Assembly: GCF_000766945.1 (NCBI RefSeq)
Contig: NZ_KN266207.1
Coordinates: 468,062-532,061 of the forward strand
Origin: Cellvibrio mixtus subsp. mixtus J3-8
Lineage (GTDB): Bacteria; Pseudomonadota; Gammaproteobacteria; Pseudomonadales; Cellvibrionaceae
Direction of reading: 5' to 3'
DNA: 64,000 nucleotides
Shown: positions 25,083 to 33,413 of the stretch, one piece after another
Position numbering within the stretch: position 1 is the first letter of the stretch
Layout of the letters: every line of letters begins with the position of its first letter
Made by a program: the position numbers and the translations under genes
Notes under the pieces: model-generated
What the model saw: the letters and a program-made list of their open reading frames with translations, nothing else
The model's database searches: none
What the model was told of the DNA's origin: nothing

Positions 25083-26219
25083 ATGCAAGCTCAAAAAAGT
25101 GTTCAAATCGCACCGGTTGAATTTGATTTGAATTTGACACGCACTCTCGTTCCTTTGAAGGATATGAGTGAAAGCCATTTATTAGCGCTGCTTGACGATG
25201 CTTTGATTGAAGTCGTTTGCGCAGGACAAACCGTATTCAATGCCGGCTCATATGATGCCCGGCATGTCTATCTGCTGCATGGTGATGTTGCATTGGTTGA
25301 TGGTGCGGGTAATCGCACCCGTATTAAGGGTCGTAGCTCACTCTTTCCCATTGCTCATCAACAGCCGCGCCAGGTGACTGCTATCGCTGAAACAGATTGC
25401 AGTGTGTTGCGCATCGATAGTGAGCGCCTGGATAAAATGCTCACCTGGAGCCAGGTAGCTGATTATTTACAATTGATTATTTCCCGCGAACGGGATCTGG
25501 ATGAAGACGTCGATTGGATGATGACGGTATTGAAATCCAACCTGTTTTTCAAAGTGCCGCCGTTGAATGTCGAGCAAATTTTTTCGCGCTTAACACCGCA
25601 AGTCGTTTATGCCGGCGATGTCATTATTCGTCAAGGTGAGATGGGGGAGCAGTGTTATTTCATTAAAGAAGGTGAGGCGGATGTAACCAGTCACTCTGAC
25701 AATAAACGGCAACATTTGGCAACAATTGGCGTAGGCCGCTGTTTCGGTGAGGATGCATTGGTAAATGAAACTGTGCGCAATGCGACGGTAATGATGCGCA
25801 CCGATGGTGTGCTCATGCGTCTGGAGAAGCAGGATTTTTATCGTTTGCTGAAAGAGCCAAGCGTTTCCACATTGCACTTTAATGAGCTGGAAGCAAAGAT
25901 CGCGAAAGGTGTGGTTACGGTCGATGTGCGCAGCGAAGACGAATACAGTGAGGTCCACCTTCCCAAAGCGGTGAATATTCCATTGAATATTCTGGCGATC
26001 AAATCCCGTTTATTAAATAAAGATAACCTGTATATTTTCTATTGTGATACCGGTCGTCGCAGTCGGGCTGCCGCCTATTTATTGGCGGAACATGGTTATA
26101 AAACCCTGGCGCTGGAAAATTGCGCCAGCCTGTTCGGTAACGCGGGTAAGGAATTGATGGTGGATCGGCGAAATTATGTTTTGCGTGACGGTGCCGCATT
26201 GCCGGGGCGCACCGGGTGA
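25083..26219 (+). CDS. Double cyclic-nucleotide-binding domain protein with C-terminal rhodanese domain
   Basis: 378 residues. Two CNBD/Crp-type sensor domains in tandem (about 20-135 and 150-265); the second has the better motif set, IIRQGEMGEQCYFIKEGEADV and GRCFGEDALVNETVRNATVMM (phosphate-binding cassette with FGEDAL and R-N-A-T). A rhodanese domain (about 275-370) ends the protein: VDVRSEDEYSEVHLPKAVNIP and active-site loop CDTGRRSRA, with the catalytic Cys present. No DNA-binding domain and no signal peptide, so it is likely a cytoplasmic sulphur-transfer enzyme gated by a nucleotide. ATG at 25083 follows GAAGGAAG. Its last 46 bases overlap the convergent DUF1853 gene. Confidence 0.85.
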   Translation: MQAQKSVQIAPVEFDLNLTRTLVPLKDMSESHLLALLDDALIEVVCAGQTVFNAGSYDARHVYLLHGDVALVDGAGNRTRIKGRSSLFPIAHQQPRQVTAIAETDCSVLRIDSERLDKMLTWSQVADYLQLIISRERDLDEDVDWMMTVLKSNLFFKVPPLNVEQIFSRLTPQVVYAGDVIIRQGEMGEQCYFIKEGEADVTSHSDNKRQHLATIGVGRCFGEDALVNETVRNATVMMRTDGVLMRLEKQDFYRLLKEPSVSTLHFNELEAKIAKGVVTVDVRSEDEYSEVHLPKAVNIPLNILAIKSRLLNKDNLYIFYCDTGRRSRAAAYLLAEHGYKTLALENCASLFGNAGKELMVDRRNYVLRDGAALPGRTG

Positions 26220-27181
26220 TCCAGCCAATCATCGGCAACAATAAATGTACGTGCGGATTCCATCCAGATTTCACGTCGATTTTTGCTATTTATCGGAAGC
26301 AATTTTTTCTTCATGGCCGCGATTAATAACGGCCTTTTTGTTTCTGTAATTTCCCGCAATAATTTTTCTGCTAATTGTTCTGTTGTCAGTAATTCATCTT
26401 CACCAGTTCGCTGCGCAGGAGACAGCCAGTGTTGGCGTTCAAGAACCAGCCAGCGTTGATCAGCCGAGTTTAAGGCGCCTTGCAAAAACTCACCCAAATG
26501 CCACCAAGTGCCGCGACCATGTTGTGCATTGCTAAAGGCGGGTTGATGCTGAAGGTGTGAAGGTGAAAACAAATAGCCCTGCATACACAGCCCTGTCTGC
26601 CAGGTCTTAACCTGGGGATAGTGCTGGTTTAATTGTAGTTTTGCTTCGTCGGTTTGATGCAACGGCAATTGATGCTGGCGTAGATGATTCAGTTTTAAAT
26701 CCAGGCGATCCTTACCTTCAGGCCCTACCCAAAATTTCCAGTCGTGCGCGGCCAATGGGTTGGCAGCATTGGATAAATAAAATTTCACCGCTGTTTCTAT
26801 ATGCCAATATTCATCGCCTTTACGACACAAAAAATCAAATGCCCCCAATGTAATGCCATTGCGATCTATTTGCAGGTTATGGTGCAAAAGCTCCCAATCA
26901 GGATGATGGGAAAAATAAAAATGCCACAATGCTTCGTAATAAATTCCAAGGCGTGTGCTTTTGATTTGGCTGAGATGATCCAGTAATTTTTGCGGATCCT
27001 GATCCAGTGCGTGCAACCACGGCCACCATGAATGGTTGTCAAAGGGCAGGATGGTGATTGATGTACCAGGTAGCTCATTCATCATTGGCGCGCTAAAACA
27101 GCACCAGGCCAAATCGCGAACTGCTTGATGCTGCAGTTGATGCAGGGCAATCTTGTCATCATGAGGGGGGATTGGTTGCAT
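26174..27181 (-). CDS. DUF1853-family protein
   Basis: 335-residue cytoplasmic protein of DUF1853. Typical features: AVRDLAWCCFSAPM near the start, STRLGIYYEALWHFYFSHH, GAFDFLCR, YWHIETAVKFYL and WVGPEGKDRLDLKLNHL, which look like a PD-(D/E)XK-type nuclease arrangement (family-level suggestion). The ATG at 27181 has AAGGA ten bases upstream; a TTG six codons earlier is in frame. Its 3' end overlaps the convergent CNBD/rhodanese gene by 46 bases. Function unknown. Confidence 0.8.
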   Translation of the reverse strand: MQPIPPHDDKIALHQLQHQAVRDLAWCCFSAPMMNELPGTSITILPFDNHSWWPWLHALDQDPQKLLDHLSQIKSTRLGIYYEALWHFYFSHHPDWELLHHNLQIDRNGITLGAFDFLCRKGDEYWHIETAVKFYLSNAANPLAAHDWKFWVGPEGKDRLDLKLNHLRQHQLPLHQTDEAKLQLNQHYPQVKTWQTGLCMQGYLFSPSHLQHQPAFSNAQHGRGTWWHLGEFLQGALNSADQRWLVLERQHWLSPAQRTGEDELLTTEQLAEKLLREITETKRPLLIAAMKKKLLPINSKNRREIWMESARTFIVADDWLDHPVRPGNAAPSRKT

Positions 27182-27288
27182 AAAGTTAAATCCTTGCAAG
27201 CTTCGCTGGCTATAATAGCCTGAAACAAAGGGTGGTCAGGCAAATGACCGCAACCAAAAAATGCAACCGCAGACGCAGTGGATGATTT

Positions 27289-28188
27289 ATGACTCATTTT
27301 TCAACGATTGGCCTGATTGGCCATCTCAATAACGAGCGCGCGGTTTACTCCATTAAACTCCTCATTCGTTTCTTGCAGCAACGCGGCAAGAACTTTGTAC
27401 TGGAGGCTGAAACTGCCGCGCTCATTCGCGATGCGAGCATGGTGAAAGCCGCCCGGCGTATTATGGATATGGACAGCATAGGGCAGGTGTGCGATCTGGT
27501 GATTGTCGTCGGTGGCGATGGCAGCTTGCTGCGTGCGGCACGTGCACTGGCGAAATACCATGTGCCATTGTTGGGGGTTAACCGCGGTCGCTTGGGTTTT
27601 TTAACCGACATTACCCCGGAAGATATTGAACTCAAAGTCGATGAGGTACTGTCCGGAAACTACAAAGCGGAATTGCGTTTCCTGCTGGATATGGAAGTGA
27701 AACGTAACGGCGCTATTATTGCTACCGCCGATGCATTTAATGATGTTGTGCTTCACCCTGGCCAATTCATCCACATGCTGCAATTTGAAATTTGTGTCGA
27801 CGGCGTATTCGTTACCAGCCAACGCTCTGACGGGGTGATTGTGTCTACACCCACAGGTTCTACCGCTTACTCATTAAGTGGTGGCGGGCCGTTGTTACAC
27901 CCGACGCTGGATGCCATCGTCGTGGTGCCTATGAACCCGCACACCCTCAGCAGTCGCCCGATTGTGGTTGCGGGAGATAGCGAAATCACCATTCTCGTCG
28001 GCGAGCATAACCGTGCTGAACCTATGGTTACCTGCGATGGTCATTCCCATGTGGATGTGCAAACCGGTGACGAAATCCGTATCCGTAAAAAGCCGCAGTT
28101 GTTGCAATTGTTGCATCCACAGGATTACAACTTTTATGAGCGCTGCCGCTCCAAATTGGGGTGGGGTGGTCACCTGTTAAAGGAATGA
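27289..28188 (+). CDS. nadK: NAD kinase
   Basis: 299-residue enzyme that phosphorylates NAD to NADP. The catalytic GGDG is in VIVVGGDGSLLRAARAL (Asp about residue 75), then GVNRGRLGFLTDI and the NAD-binding VSTPTGSTAYSLSGGGPL; length matches E. coli NadK (292). ATG at 27289. One base separates its stop from the next gene, so the two are surely translated from one message. Confidence 0.96.
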   Translation: MTHFSTIGLIGHLNNERAVYSIKLLIRFLQQRGKNFVLEAETAALIRDASMVKAARRIMDMDSIGQVCDLVIVVGGDGSLLRAARALAKYHVPLLGVNRGRLGFLTDITPEDIELKVDEVLSGNYKAELRFLLDMEVKRNGAIIATADAFNDVVLHPGQFIHMLQFEICVDGVFVTSQRSDGVIVSTPTGSTAYSLSGGGPLLHPTLDAIVVVPMNPHTLSSRPIVVAGDSEITILVGEHNRAEPMVTCDGHSHVDVQTGDEIRIRKKPQLLQLLHPQDYNFYERCRSKLGWGGHLLKE

Positions 28189-28189
28189 T

Positions 28190-29200
28190 ATGACCGAAAT
28201 TTCACCCTTTAAATCGATCCTCCAGCCGCAACCCGGCGAGGCTTACGGCTACGATTTAATTGGTGACGTTCACGGTTGCGCCCAAACCCTGGAGCGCTTG
28301 CTGCAGCAAATGGGCTACAAAAAGCAGCGCGGTACCTATCGCCACCCCCGGCGTCAGGTTATTTTCCTGGGGGATGTGGTAGATCGCGGCCCCCGTATTC
28401 GCGAAGCCCTGCATTTGGCGCGCGATATGGTGGAAGCGCGCAGCGCGCTGATGGTTCTGGGCAACCATGAATTCAATGCGATTACCTACACAACACCCGC
28501 TGGCCCCGGTTCCTGCGAATATCTGCGGCCCCATACGCCTGGCAACGCGCGCCAGATCGCTGAAACCCTCGAACAATTTAGTAACAACTTGCAAGAGTGG
28601 CTGGCATTCGTGCGGTGGTTTGTTGAATTGCCGCTTTTTCTTGAGATTGAACATCCGCTCACCCGCCAGGTTTTTCGCGCGGTCCACGCCTGTTGGGATC
28701 ATGCCTTGATCGACCAGCATCGCCGCCGTTATGGCGATGGGCATATCGATTGGCCCTTCGTCATCAACTCGGCACAAAAAGGCAGTCTCGAAGCCATTAC
28801 CAAACAGCGCTTGACCGGTGGTGTAGATTTGCCATTGCCGGAAGGCGAAATCATGGTCTCGGCCGATGGCTACCAGCGGCGTGCATTTCGCACCAAATTC
28901 TGGGGGCATACCGCTGAAACTTACGGTCAACTGCTATTCCAGCCTGATCCCATTCCTGATCACATCGCCAGGTCGCCGATCAGCGCTGAACATCGCGCGC
29001 AAATGGTGTATTACGACAGCTCCCAGCCGCCGTTGTTTATCGGCCATTATTGGTTGAAAGGCACTCCCAGCCCTTTGGCCCACAACCTGGCTTGCCTGGA
29101 TTATAGTGCGGTTAAATTCGGGCGATTGGTGGCTTATCGCATGGACGGTGAGGCACAATTGCAACCGGATAAATTTGTATGGGTCTATGTAGATCCTTAA
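28190..29200 (+). CDS. Calcineurin-like metallophosphoesterase
   Basis: 336 residues. The PPP-type metal site is complete: DLIGDVHGCAQTL (DxH), VIFLGDVVDRGP (GDxxDRG), LGNHEFN (GNHE), a His in RAVHACWDH and a late His in FIGHYWLKG. This order resembles serine/threonine protein phosphatases and ApaH-like enzymes, with a long insert around 110-180. Substrate unknown. ATG lies one base after the nadK stop, sharing its ribosome site AAAGGA inside the nadK end; co-expression with nadK is likely. Confidence 0.87.
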   Translation: MTEISPFKSILQPQPGEAYGYDLIGDVHGCAQTLERLLQQMGYKKQRGTYRHPRRQVIFLGDVVDRGPRIREALHLARDMVEARSALMVLGNHEFNAITYTTPAGPGSCEYLRPHTPGNARQIAETLEQFSNNLQEWLAFVRWFVELPLFLEIEHPLTRQVFRAVHACWDHALIDQHRRRYGDGHIDWPFVINSAQKGSLEAITKQRLTGGVDLPLPEGEIMVSADGYQRRAFRTKFWGHTAETYGQLLFQPDPIPDHIARSPISAEHRAQMVYYDSSQPPLFIGHYWLKGTPSPLAHNLACLDYSAVKFGRLVAYRMDGEAQLQPDKFVWVYVDP

Positions 29201-29220
29201 CTAATCATGGTCACGTTATT

Positions 29221-30048
29221 TTGAACTGGATAGCCGTTAAATATTTTTCCCTGGATCAGGATTTGCGCGAGTTGAGCAATTATTTGCGCGCGCGCGGTTT
29301 GCAACACCGTATTACTGAAGAACAGGGCCAACAGTGTCTCTGGGTATTGGATGAAGCGGTAATTCCCGCATTACAGGAATTCCTTGCGCAGTATTCCCAA
29401 GGCGCTGTTAATCTGGAGATTGCACCTGCAGCAGGCGTGGTTAGTTATTCGCCACCCTCGTTGCTCCAGCAGGCAATTCAAGTTCCCATCGTGTTATGCC
29501 TGATTGCATTGAGTGTATTCGGGTATTTTCTGGTAGATGGTTATTTCGGCCAGGCATTATTTAATGAATTCAAATTTACACCATTGAAATTTGCCCTGAG
29601 CAGTGGGGAAATCTGGCGATTATTAACGCCGGCATTTTTGCATTTCACTATTTTCCATGTGTTATTCAATTGCCTTTGGTTGTGGGACTTGGGAAGACGC
29701 ATGGAATATTTCCAGGGAAAATTACACTTCCTGATCTTTTTTGTAATCACCTCGGTTGCAGCGAACCTCGCTGAATTTGCGTGGAGTGGCACTATCAATT
29801 TTGGTGGCATGTCAGGATTTATTTACGCACTGGTCGGGTTTATTGCCGTGCGTCAACAATTTGATCATCACCCGTTAATGCAAGTCCCGCGTGCATTAAT
29901 CGGTTTTATGTTGTTTTGGCTGGTGCTCTGTATGAGCGGTGCCGTGGATTATTTTATTGACGGCTCGGTAGCGAATGCTGCGCATTTGGGGGGATTAATT
30001 GCCGGTGCTGTTTATGCGCTCGCCACCAAACATTTTTATCGCCATTAA
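29221..30048 (+). CDS. Rhomboid-family intramembrane serine protease
   Basis: About 275 residues: a cytoplasmic N-terminal domain (1-85, NRho-like, SLDQDLRELSNYLRARGLQH) followed by a six-helix rhomboid core. The catalytic Ser is in GGMSGFIYALVGF and the His in ANAAHLGGLIAGA; the L1-loop WR motif is IWRLLTPAFLHF. The start is uncertain: TTG at 29221 gives a natural N-terminus, while an ATG at 29179 in the same frame lies inside the metallophosphoesterase gene. Likely part of the nadK operon. Confidence 0.85.
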   Translation: MNWIAVKYFSLDQDLRELSNYLRARGLQHRITEEQGQQCLWVLDEAVIPALQEFLAQYSQGAVNLEIAPAAGVVSYSPPSLLQQAIQVPIVLCLIALSVFGYFLVDGYFGQALFNEFKFTPLKFALSSGEIWRLLTPAFLHFTIFHVLFNCLWLWDLGRRMEYFQGKLHFLIFFVITSVAANLAEFAWSGTINFGGMSGFIYALVGFIAVRQQFDHHPLMQVPRALIGFMLFWLVLCMSGAVDYFIDGSVANAAHLGGLIAGAVYALATKHFYRH

Positions 30049-30071
30049 GTTTTATTGATTTAGGTAGCACT

Positions 30072-30344
30072 ATGGATTTACAACAATTGCTTTCCAGCCT
30101 CACGCCGGAAATTTACCAGAATTTAAAACGCGCTGTAGAGCTGGGTAAATGGCCGGATGGCAATCGTTTATCGGCGGAGCAACGCCAGTTATGTATGCAA
30201 GCTGTTATCGCCTACGAACATAAGAATTTACCGCCTGACCAACACACAGGTTATATCCCGCCTGAGCCTCACACTTATTGCGGCGATGATGATCACGACC
30301 ACGATCATGCGCATACCGACAAACCCATCAAGTGGGTCGAGTAA
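30072..30344 (+). CDS. DUF1315 (YeaC-like) protein
   Basis: 90 residues: MDLQQLLSSLTPEIYQNLKR, GKWPDGNRLSAEQ and YEHKNLPPDQHTGYIPP are the family blocks. The tail (CGDDDHDHDHAHTD) is rich in His and Asp and probably binds metal. Function unknown. It lies 23 bases after the rhomboid gene and 33 before pepN, all on one strand. Confidence 0.88.
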   Translation: MDLQQLLSSLTPEIYQNLKRAVELGKWPDGNRLSAEQRQLCMQAVIAYEHKNLPPDQHTGYIPPEPHTYCGDDDHDHDHAHTDKPIKWVE

Positions 30345-30377
30345 TTATTTTTCCTTTTAGTGAATCAGGATTTCGCC

Positions 30378-33113
30378 ATGACAGCCGTAGAACAAAATTT
30401 GCCTGCCAAAGATAGCGCACCAAAAACAATTTACCTCAAGGATTATCGCGTACCGGATTATTTAATCAAAACGACAGATTTGCGTTTTGACATTTATGAT
30501 AGAAATGAAAAGGATGAAAAAAGCGAGGGGCGCGATGGTGAAACAATTGTCAGTGCAATGTTGCAGTTTTATCGCAACCCTGCAGCAACTGATGCAGTCA
30601 CGCAATTAACCTTGCACGGTGCTGATTTGGAATTGGTTTCTATTGCGCTAAATGGAAAAGTGCTGGGCGAAGGCGATTATCAATTTGGTGAAGAGTCCAT
30701 CACCATTTTTAATACGCCGGAAGAATTTACCCTGATTACTATCACTAAAATAAAACCTGAACAAAATACGTCCCTGGAAGGTTTGTATCGCTCGCGCACT
30801 ATGTATTGCACCCAGTGTGAAGCCGAAGGCTTTCGCAAAATCACTTATTATCTGGACCGCCCGGATGTGATGAGTGAATTTACCACCACTGTGGTTGCTG
30901 ATAAAAAATACCCGGTTTTGTTATCGAACGGAAACCTTATTGACCAGGGCGAATTAGATGGTAATCGCCATTACGCAACCTGGCATGATCCGTTTAAAAA
31001 ACCCGCATACCTGTTTGCGTTGGTTGCTGGTGATCTTGCGCATATTGAAGATAAATTCACCACCCGCTCTGGTCGTGATGTCGCCCTGAAAATTTTTGTA
31101 GAGCCCAAAGATCTTGATAAATGTGACCACGCGATGGAATCGCTGAAAAATTCCATGCGTTGGGATGAAGAAGTTTACGGCCGCGAATACGATTTGAATA
31201 TTTTTATGATTGTCGCTGTGGATGATTTCAACATGGGCGCTATGGAAAATAAGGGCCTGAATATTTTCAACACCTCCTGCGTGCTCGCTAAACCGGAAAC
31301 TACCACCGACGCGGGGTTCCAGCGTGTTGAGGGTGTTGTTGCCCACGAATATTTCCACAACTGGAGTGGCAACCGTGTTACCTGCCGCGATTGGTTCCAG
31401 TTAAGTTTAAAAGAAGGTTTTACGGTATACCGCGATTCTGAATTTTCAGCGGATATGGGCTCACGCACCGTAAAACGCGTTGAGGATGTTACCCTGCTGC
31501 GCACTGCGCAATTTGCGGAAGATGCAGGTCCTATGGCGCATCCCATTCGCCCGGAATCCTATATCGAAATTTCCAATTTCTACACCATGACTATTTATGA
31601 AAAAGGTGCAGAAATTATTCGCATGCTTGCGACCTTGCTTGGCAAGGAAAATTTCCGTAAAGGTACTGATTTATATTTTGATCGCCACGATGGGCAGGCA
31701 GTGACCACCGAGGATTTTGTAAAAGCATTGGAAGATGCATCGGGGCGCGACCTTACGCAATTCAAGCGTTGGTATTCGCAAGCCGGCACACCGCGTTTAC
31801 ACATTACCGATTCCTATGATGAAGACGCGCAGGAATATTCCCTGACCATTAAACAAACTTGCCCTCCGACACCGGAGTGTGAAAATAAGTTGCCATTCCA
31901 TATTCCTGTAGCCGTGGGGTTAATCGGCAGTGCAGGGGATTTGCCACTAGTGTTGCAAAATGCGGAGCCGGATTTTGAAACCAGCGACAACACTTATAAA
32001 GTCCTGGAACTAACTGAAACCGAACAAACGTTTGTGTTTGGTCGCGTACAGGAAAAGCCGGTGCCAAGTTTATTGCGCGGTTTTTCTGCGCCGGTGAAAT
32101 GGGATTACGATTATACGCGCGACGATTTAATCCTGTTGATGAGCCGTGATAGCGATGGTTTTAATCGCTGGGAAGCAAGCCAGCAATTAGGTTTGCAAGC
32201 GATCGAGCAGGCGATGGAAGCTTACCAGCAAGGCAACTCGCTCAGTAATTGGCAAGTTGATGCTGAGTTGGTTGAGGCTTATCGCAGTGTGTTGCAAAAC
32301 GAAAGCCTCGATAAAGCTATGGTCGCTTATATGCTTAGCCTGCCATCAGAAGCATATTTAAGTGAGTTGGCTGATATTGTTGACGTGGAAGCAATTCACT
32401 ATGGGCGTGTTGCTGTGCGTAGGGCATTGGCTAATGCATTGCGCAATGAATTTGAAACTCTTTATCGCGCGTACAATCATCAACAAGCGTATGCTGCAAC
32501 AGCCGATGGAATTGCAGCACGCAGTTTGAAAAATGTGGCTTTGGGTTATTTAACGCTATTAAATGATGAGACCCTGATCAAACGTTGTGAGCAGCAATAT
32601 CGCACTGCAAATAACATGACGGATGTGATGGCCGCTTTAACTCAATTAGTGAATAGCGATGCGCCGCTTGCGCAACAATATGCCGCATCTGCCCTTGAAG
32701 ATTTTTATCAGCGCTGGCAGGGAGAATCATTGGTTGTTAACCAATGGCTCAGTGTACAAGCCATGTGTGTATTACCGCGCACCCTGGAGAAAGTAAAGGC
32801 GTTGCAATCCCATGCGGCATTTGATGGCAAGAATCCTAATAAGATTCGTGCGCTGATTGCCGCTTTTTGCAATAACAATCCAATTAATTTCCATGCGGAT
32901 GACGGTGCAGGTTATCAATTCCTTGCGGATCAAATTATTCACCTCAATACTCAAAATCCGCAAATTGCTTCCCGCTTGCTAACACCGTTAACTAAATGGA
33001 AAAAATACGGTCCGCAGCGCCAGGCGCTAATGAAAAAACAATTGGAGAGAATCCTGGCTGAACCGGATTTATCCAAAGATGTATTTGAAGTGGTAAGTAA
33101 AAGTTTGGTCTAA
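30378..33113 (+). CDS. pepN: Aminopeptidase N
   Basis: 911-residue M1 zinc metallopeptidase, the usual length for PepN of gammaproteobacteria (about 870-890). Exopeptidase motif GAMENKGLNIFN and zinc site HEYFHNWSGNRVTCRDWFQL with the downstream Glu in KEGFTVYRDSEF are intact; the C-terminal domain follows the Pseudomonas-type DUF3458 arrangement (MSRDSDGFNRWEASQQL). Cytoplasmic peptide turnover. ATG at 30378 chosen; a GTG at 30360 is in frame. A good terminator follows. Confidence 0.95.
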   Translation: MTAVEQNLPAKDSAPKTIYLKDYRVPDYLIKTTDLRFDIYDRNEKDEKSEGRDGETIVSAMLQFYRNPAATDAVTQLTLHGADLELVSIALNGKVLGEGDYQFGEESITIFNTPEEFTLITITKIKPEQNTSLEGLYRSRTMYCTQCEAEGFRKITYYLDRPDVMSEFTTTVVADKKYPVLLSNGNLIDQGELDGNRHYATWHDPFKKPAYLFALVAGDLAHIEDKFTTRSGRDVALKIFVEPKDLDKCDHAMESLKNSMRWDEEVYGREYDLNIFMIVAVDDFNMGAMENKGLNIFNTSCVLAKPETTTDAGFQRVEGVVAHEYFHNWSGNRVTCRDWFQLSLKEGFTVYRDSEFSADMGSRTVKRVEDVTLLRTAQFAEDAGPMAHPIRPESYIEISNFYTMTIYEKGAEIIRMLATLLGKENFRKGTDLYFDRHDGQAVTTEDFVKALEDASGRDLTQFKRWYSQAGTPRLHITDSYDEDAQEYSLTIKQTCPPTPECENKLPFHIPVAVGLIGSAGDLPLVLQNAEPDFETSDNTYKVLELTETEQTFVFGRVQEKPVPSLLRGFSAPVKWDYDYTRDDLILLMSRDSDGFNRWEASQQLGLQAIEQAMEAYQQGNSLSNWQVDAELVEAYRSVLQNESLDKAMVAYMLSLPSEAYLSELADIVDVEAIHYGRVAVRRALANALRNEFETLYRAYNHQQAYAATADGIAARSLKNVALGYLTLLNDETLIKRCEQQYRTANNMTDVMAALTQLVNSDAPLAQQYAASALEDFYQRWQGESLVVNQWLSVQAMCVLPRTLEKVKALQSHAAFDGKNPNKIRALIAAFCNNNPINFHADDGAGYQFLADQIIHLNTQNPQIASRLLTPLTKWKKYGPQRQALMKKQLERILAEPDLSKDVFEVVSKSLV

Positions 33114-33142
33114 CGTTAAAACAATTACCTTAACCCCACTAA

Positions 33143-33168
33143 AACCCGGCGCTATCGCCGGGTTTTTT
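33143..33168 (+). terminator. Intrinsic terminator after pepN
   Basis: Stem AACCCGGCG / CGCCGGGTT with CTAT loop and six T residues. Confidence 0.93.
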
Positions 33169-33289
33169 ATTTTGGCAATTATTTGCCATGCCCTATCCAT
33201 TTTTATTGATAAAGCAATCATGGGTTTGGCCATTCATGTGTTTGTTCTGTGGCATGAAAGTTGATAGTTGTAATACAGGATGAATGAAA

Positions 33290-33394
33290 ATGAATAATCA
33301 CTCTTGGTTGTGCACTCTTTTACTGCTTGATTCCTGTTGTGGTTTTTTAGATGCACTGATTTTGTGCGCTATTTTGCTGGTCAATTTTTTTTGA
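33290..33394 (+). CDS. Possible 34-residue hydrophobic, Cys-rich membrane microprotein
   Basis: ATG at 33290 with AGGA at 33277-33280 opens 34 codons: a polar start (MNNHSW), then LCTLLLLDSCCGFLDALILC and a hydrophobic finish ending VNFF. It contains four Cys and one clear membrane-spanning stretch. The stop at 33392 lies 19 bases before the chemotaxis-transducer ATG, inside the inverted repeat that precedes its ribosome site, so the two could be coupled. Coding status is inferred only from frame, composition and position; it may be chance in a 300-base gap. Confidence 0.35.
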   Translation: MNNHSWLCTLLLLDSCCGFLDALILCAILLVNFF

Positions 33395-33398
33395 CCAG
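33377..33398 (+). promoter_or_regulatory. Inverted repeat before the transducer ribosome site
   Basis: CTGGTCAA and TTGACCAG, perfect eight-base arms around six T residues, ending three bases before GGAGG (33402-33406). Could be an operator or a hairpin that affects translation of the transducer. Confidence 0.5.
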
Positions 33399-33413
33399 GA
33401 TGGAGGTTTAGCA

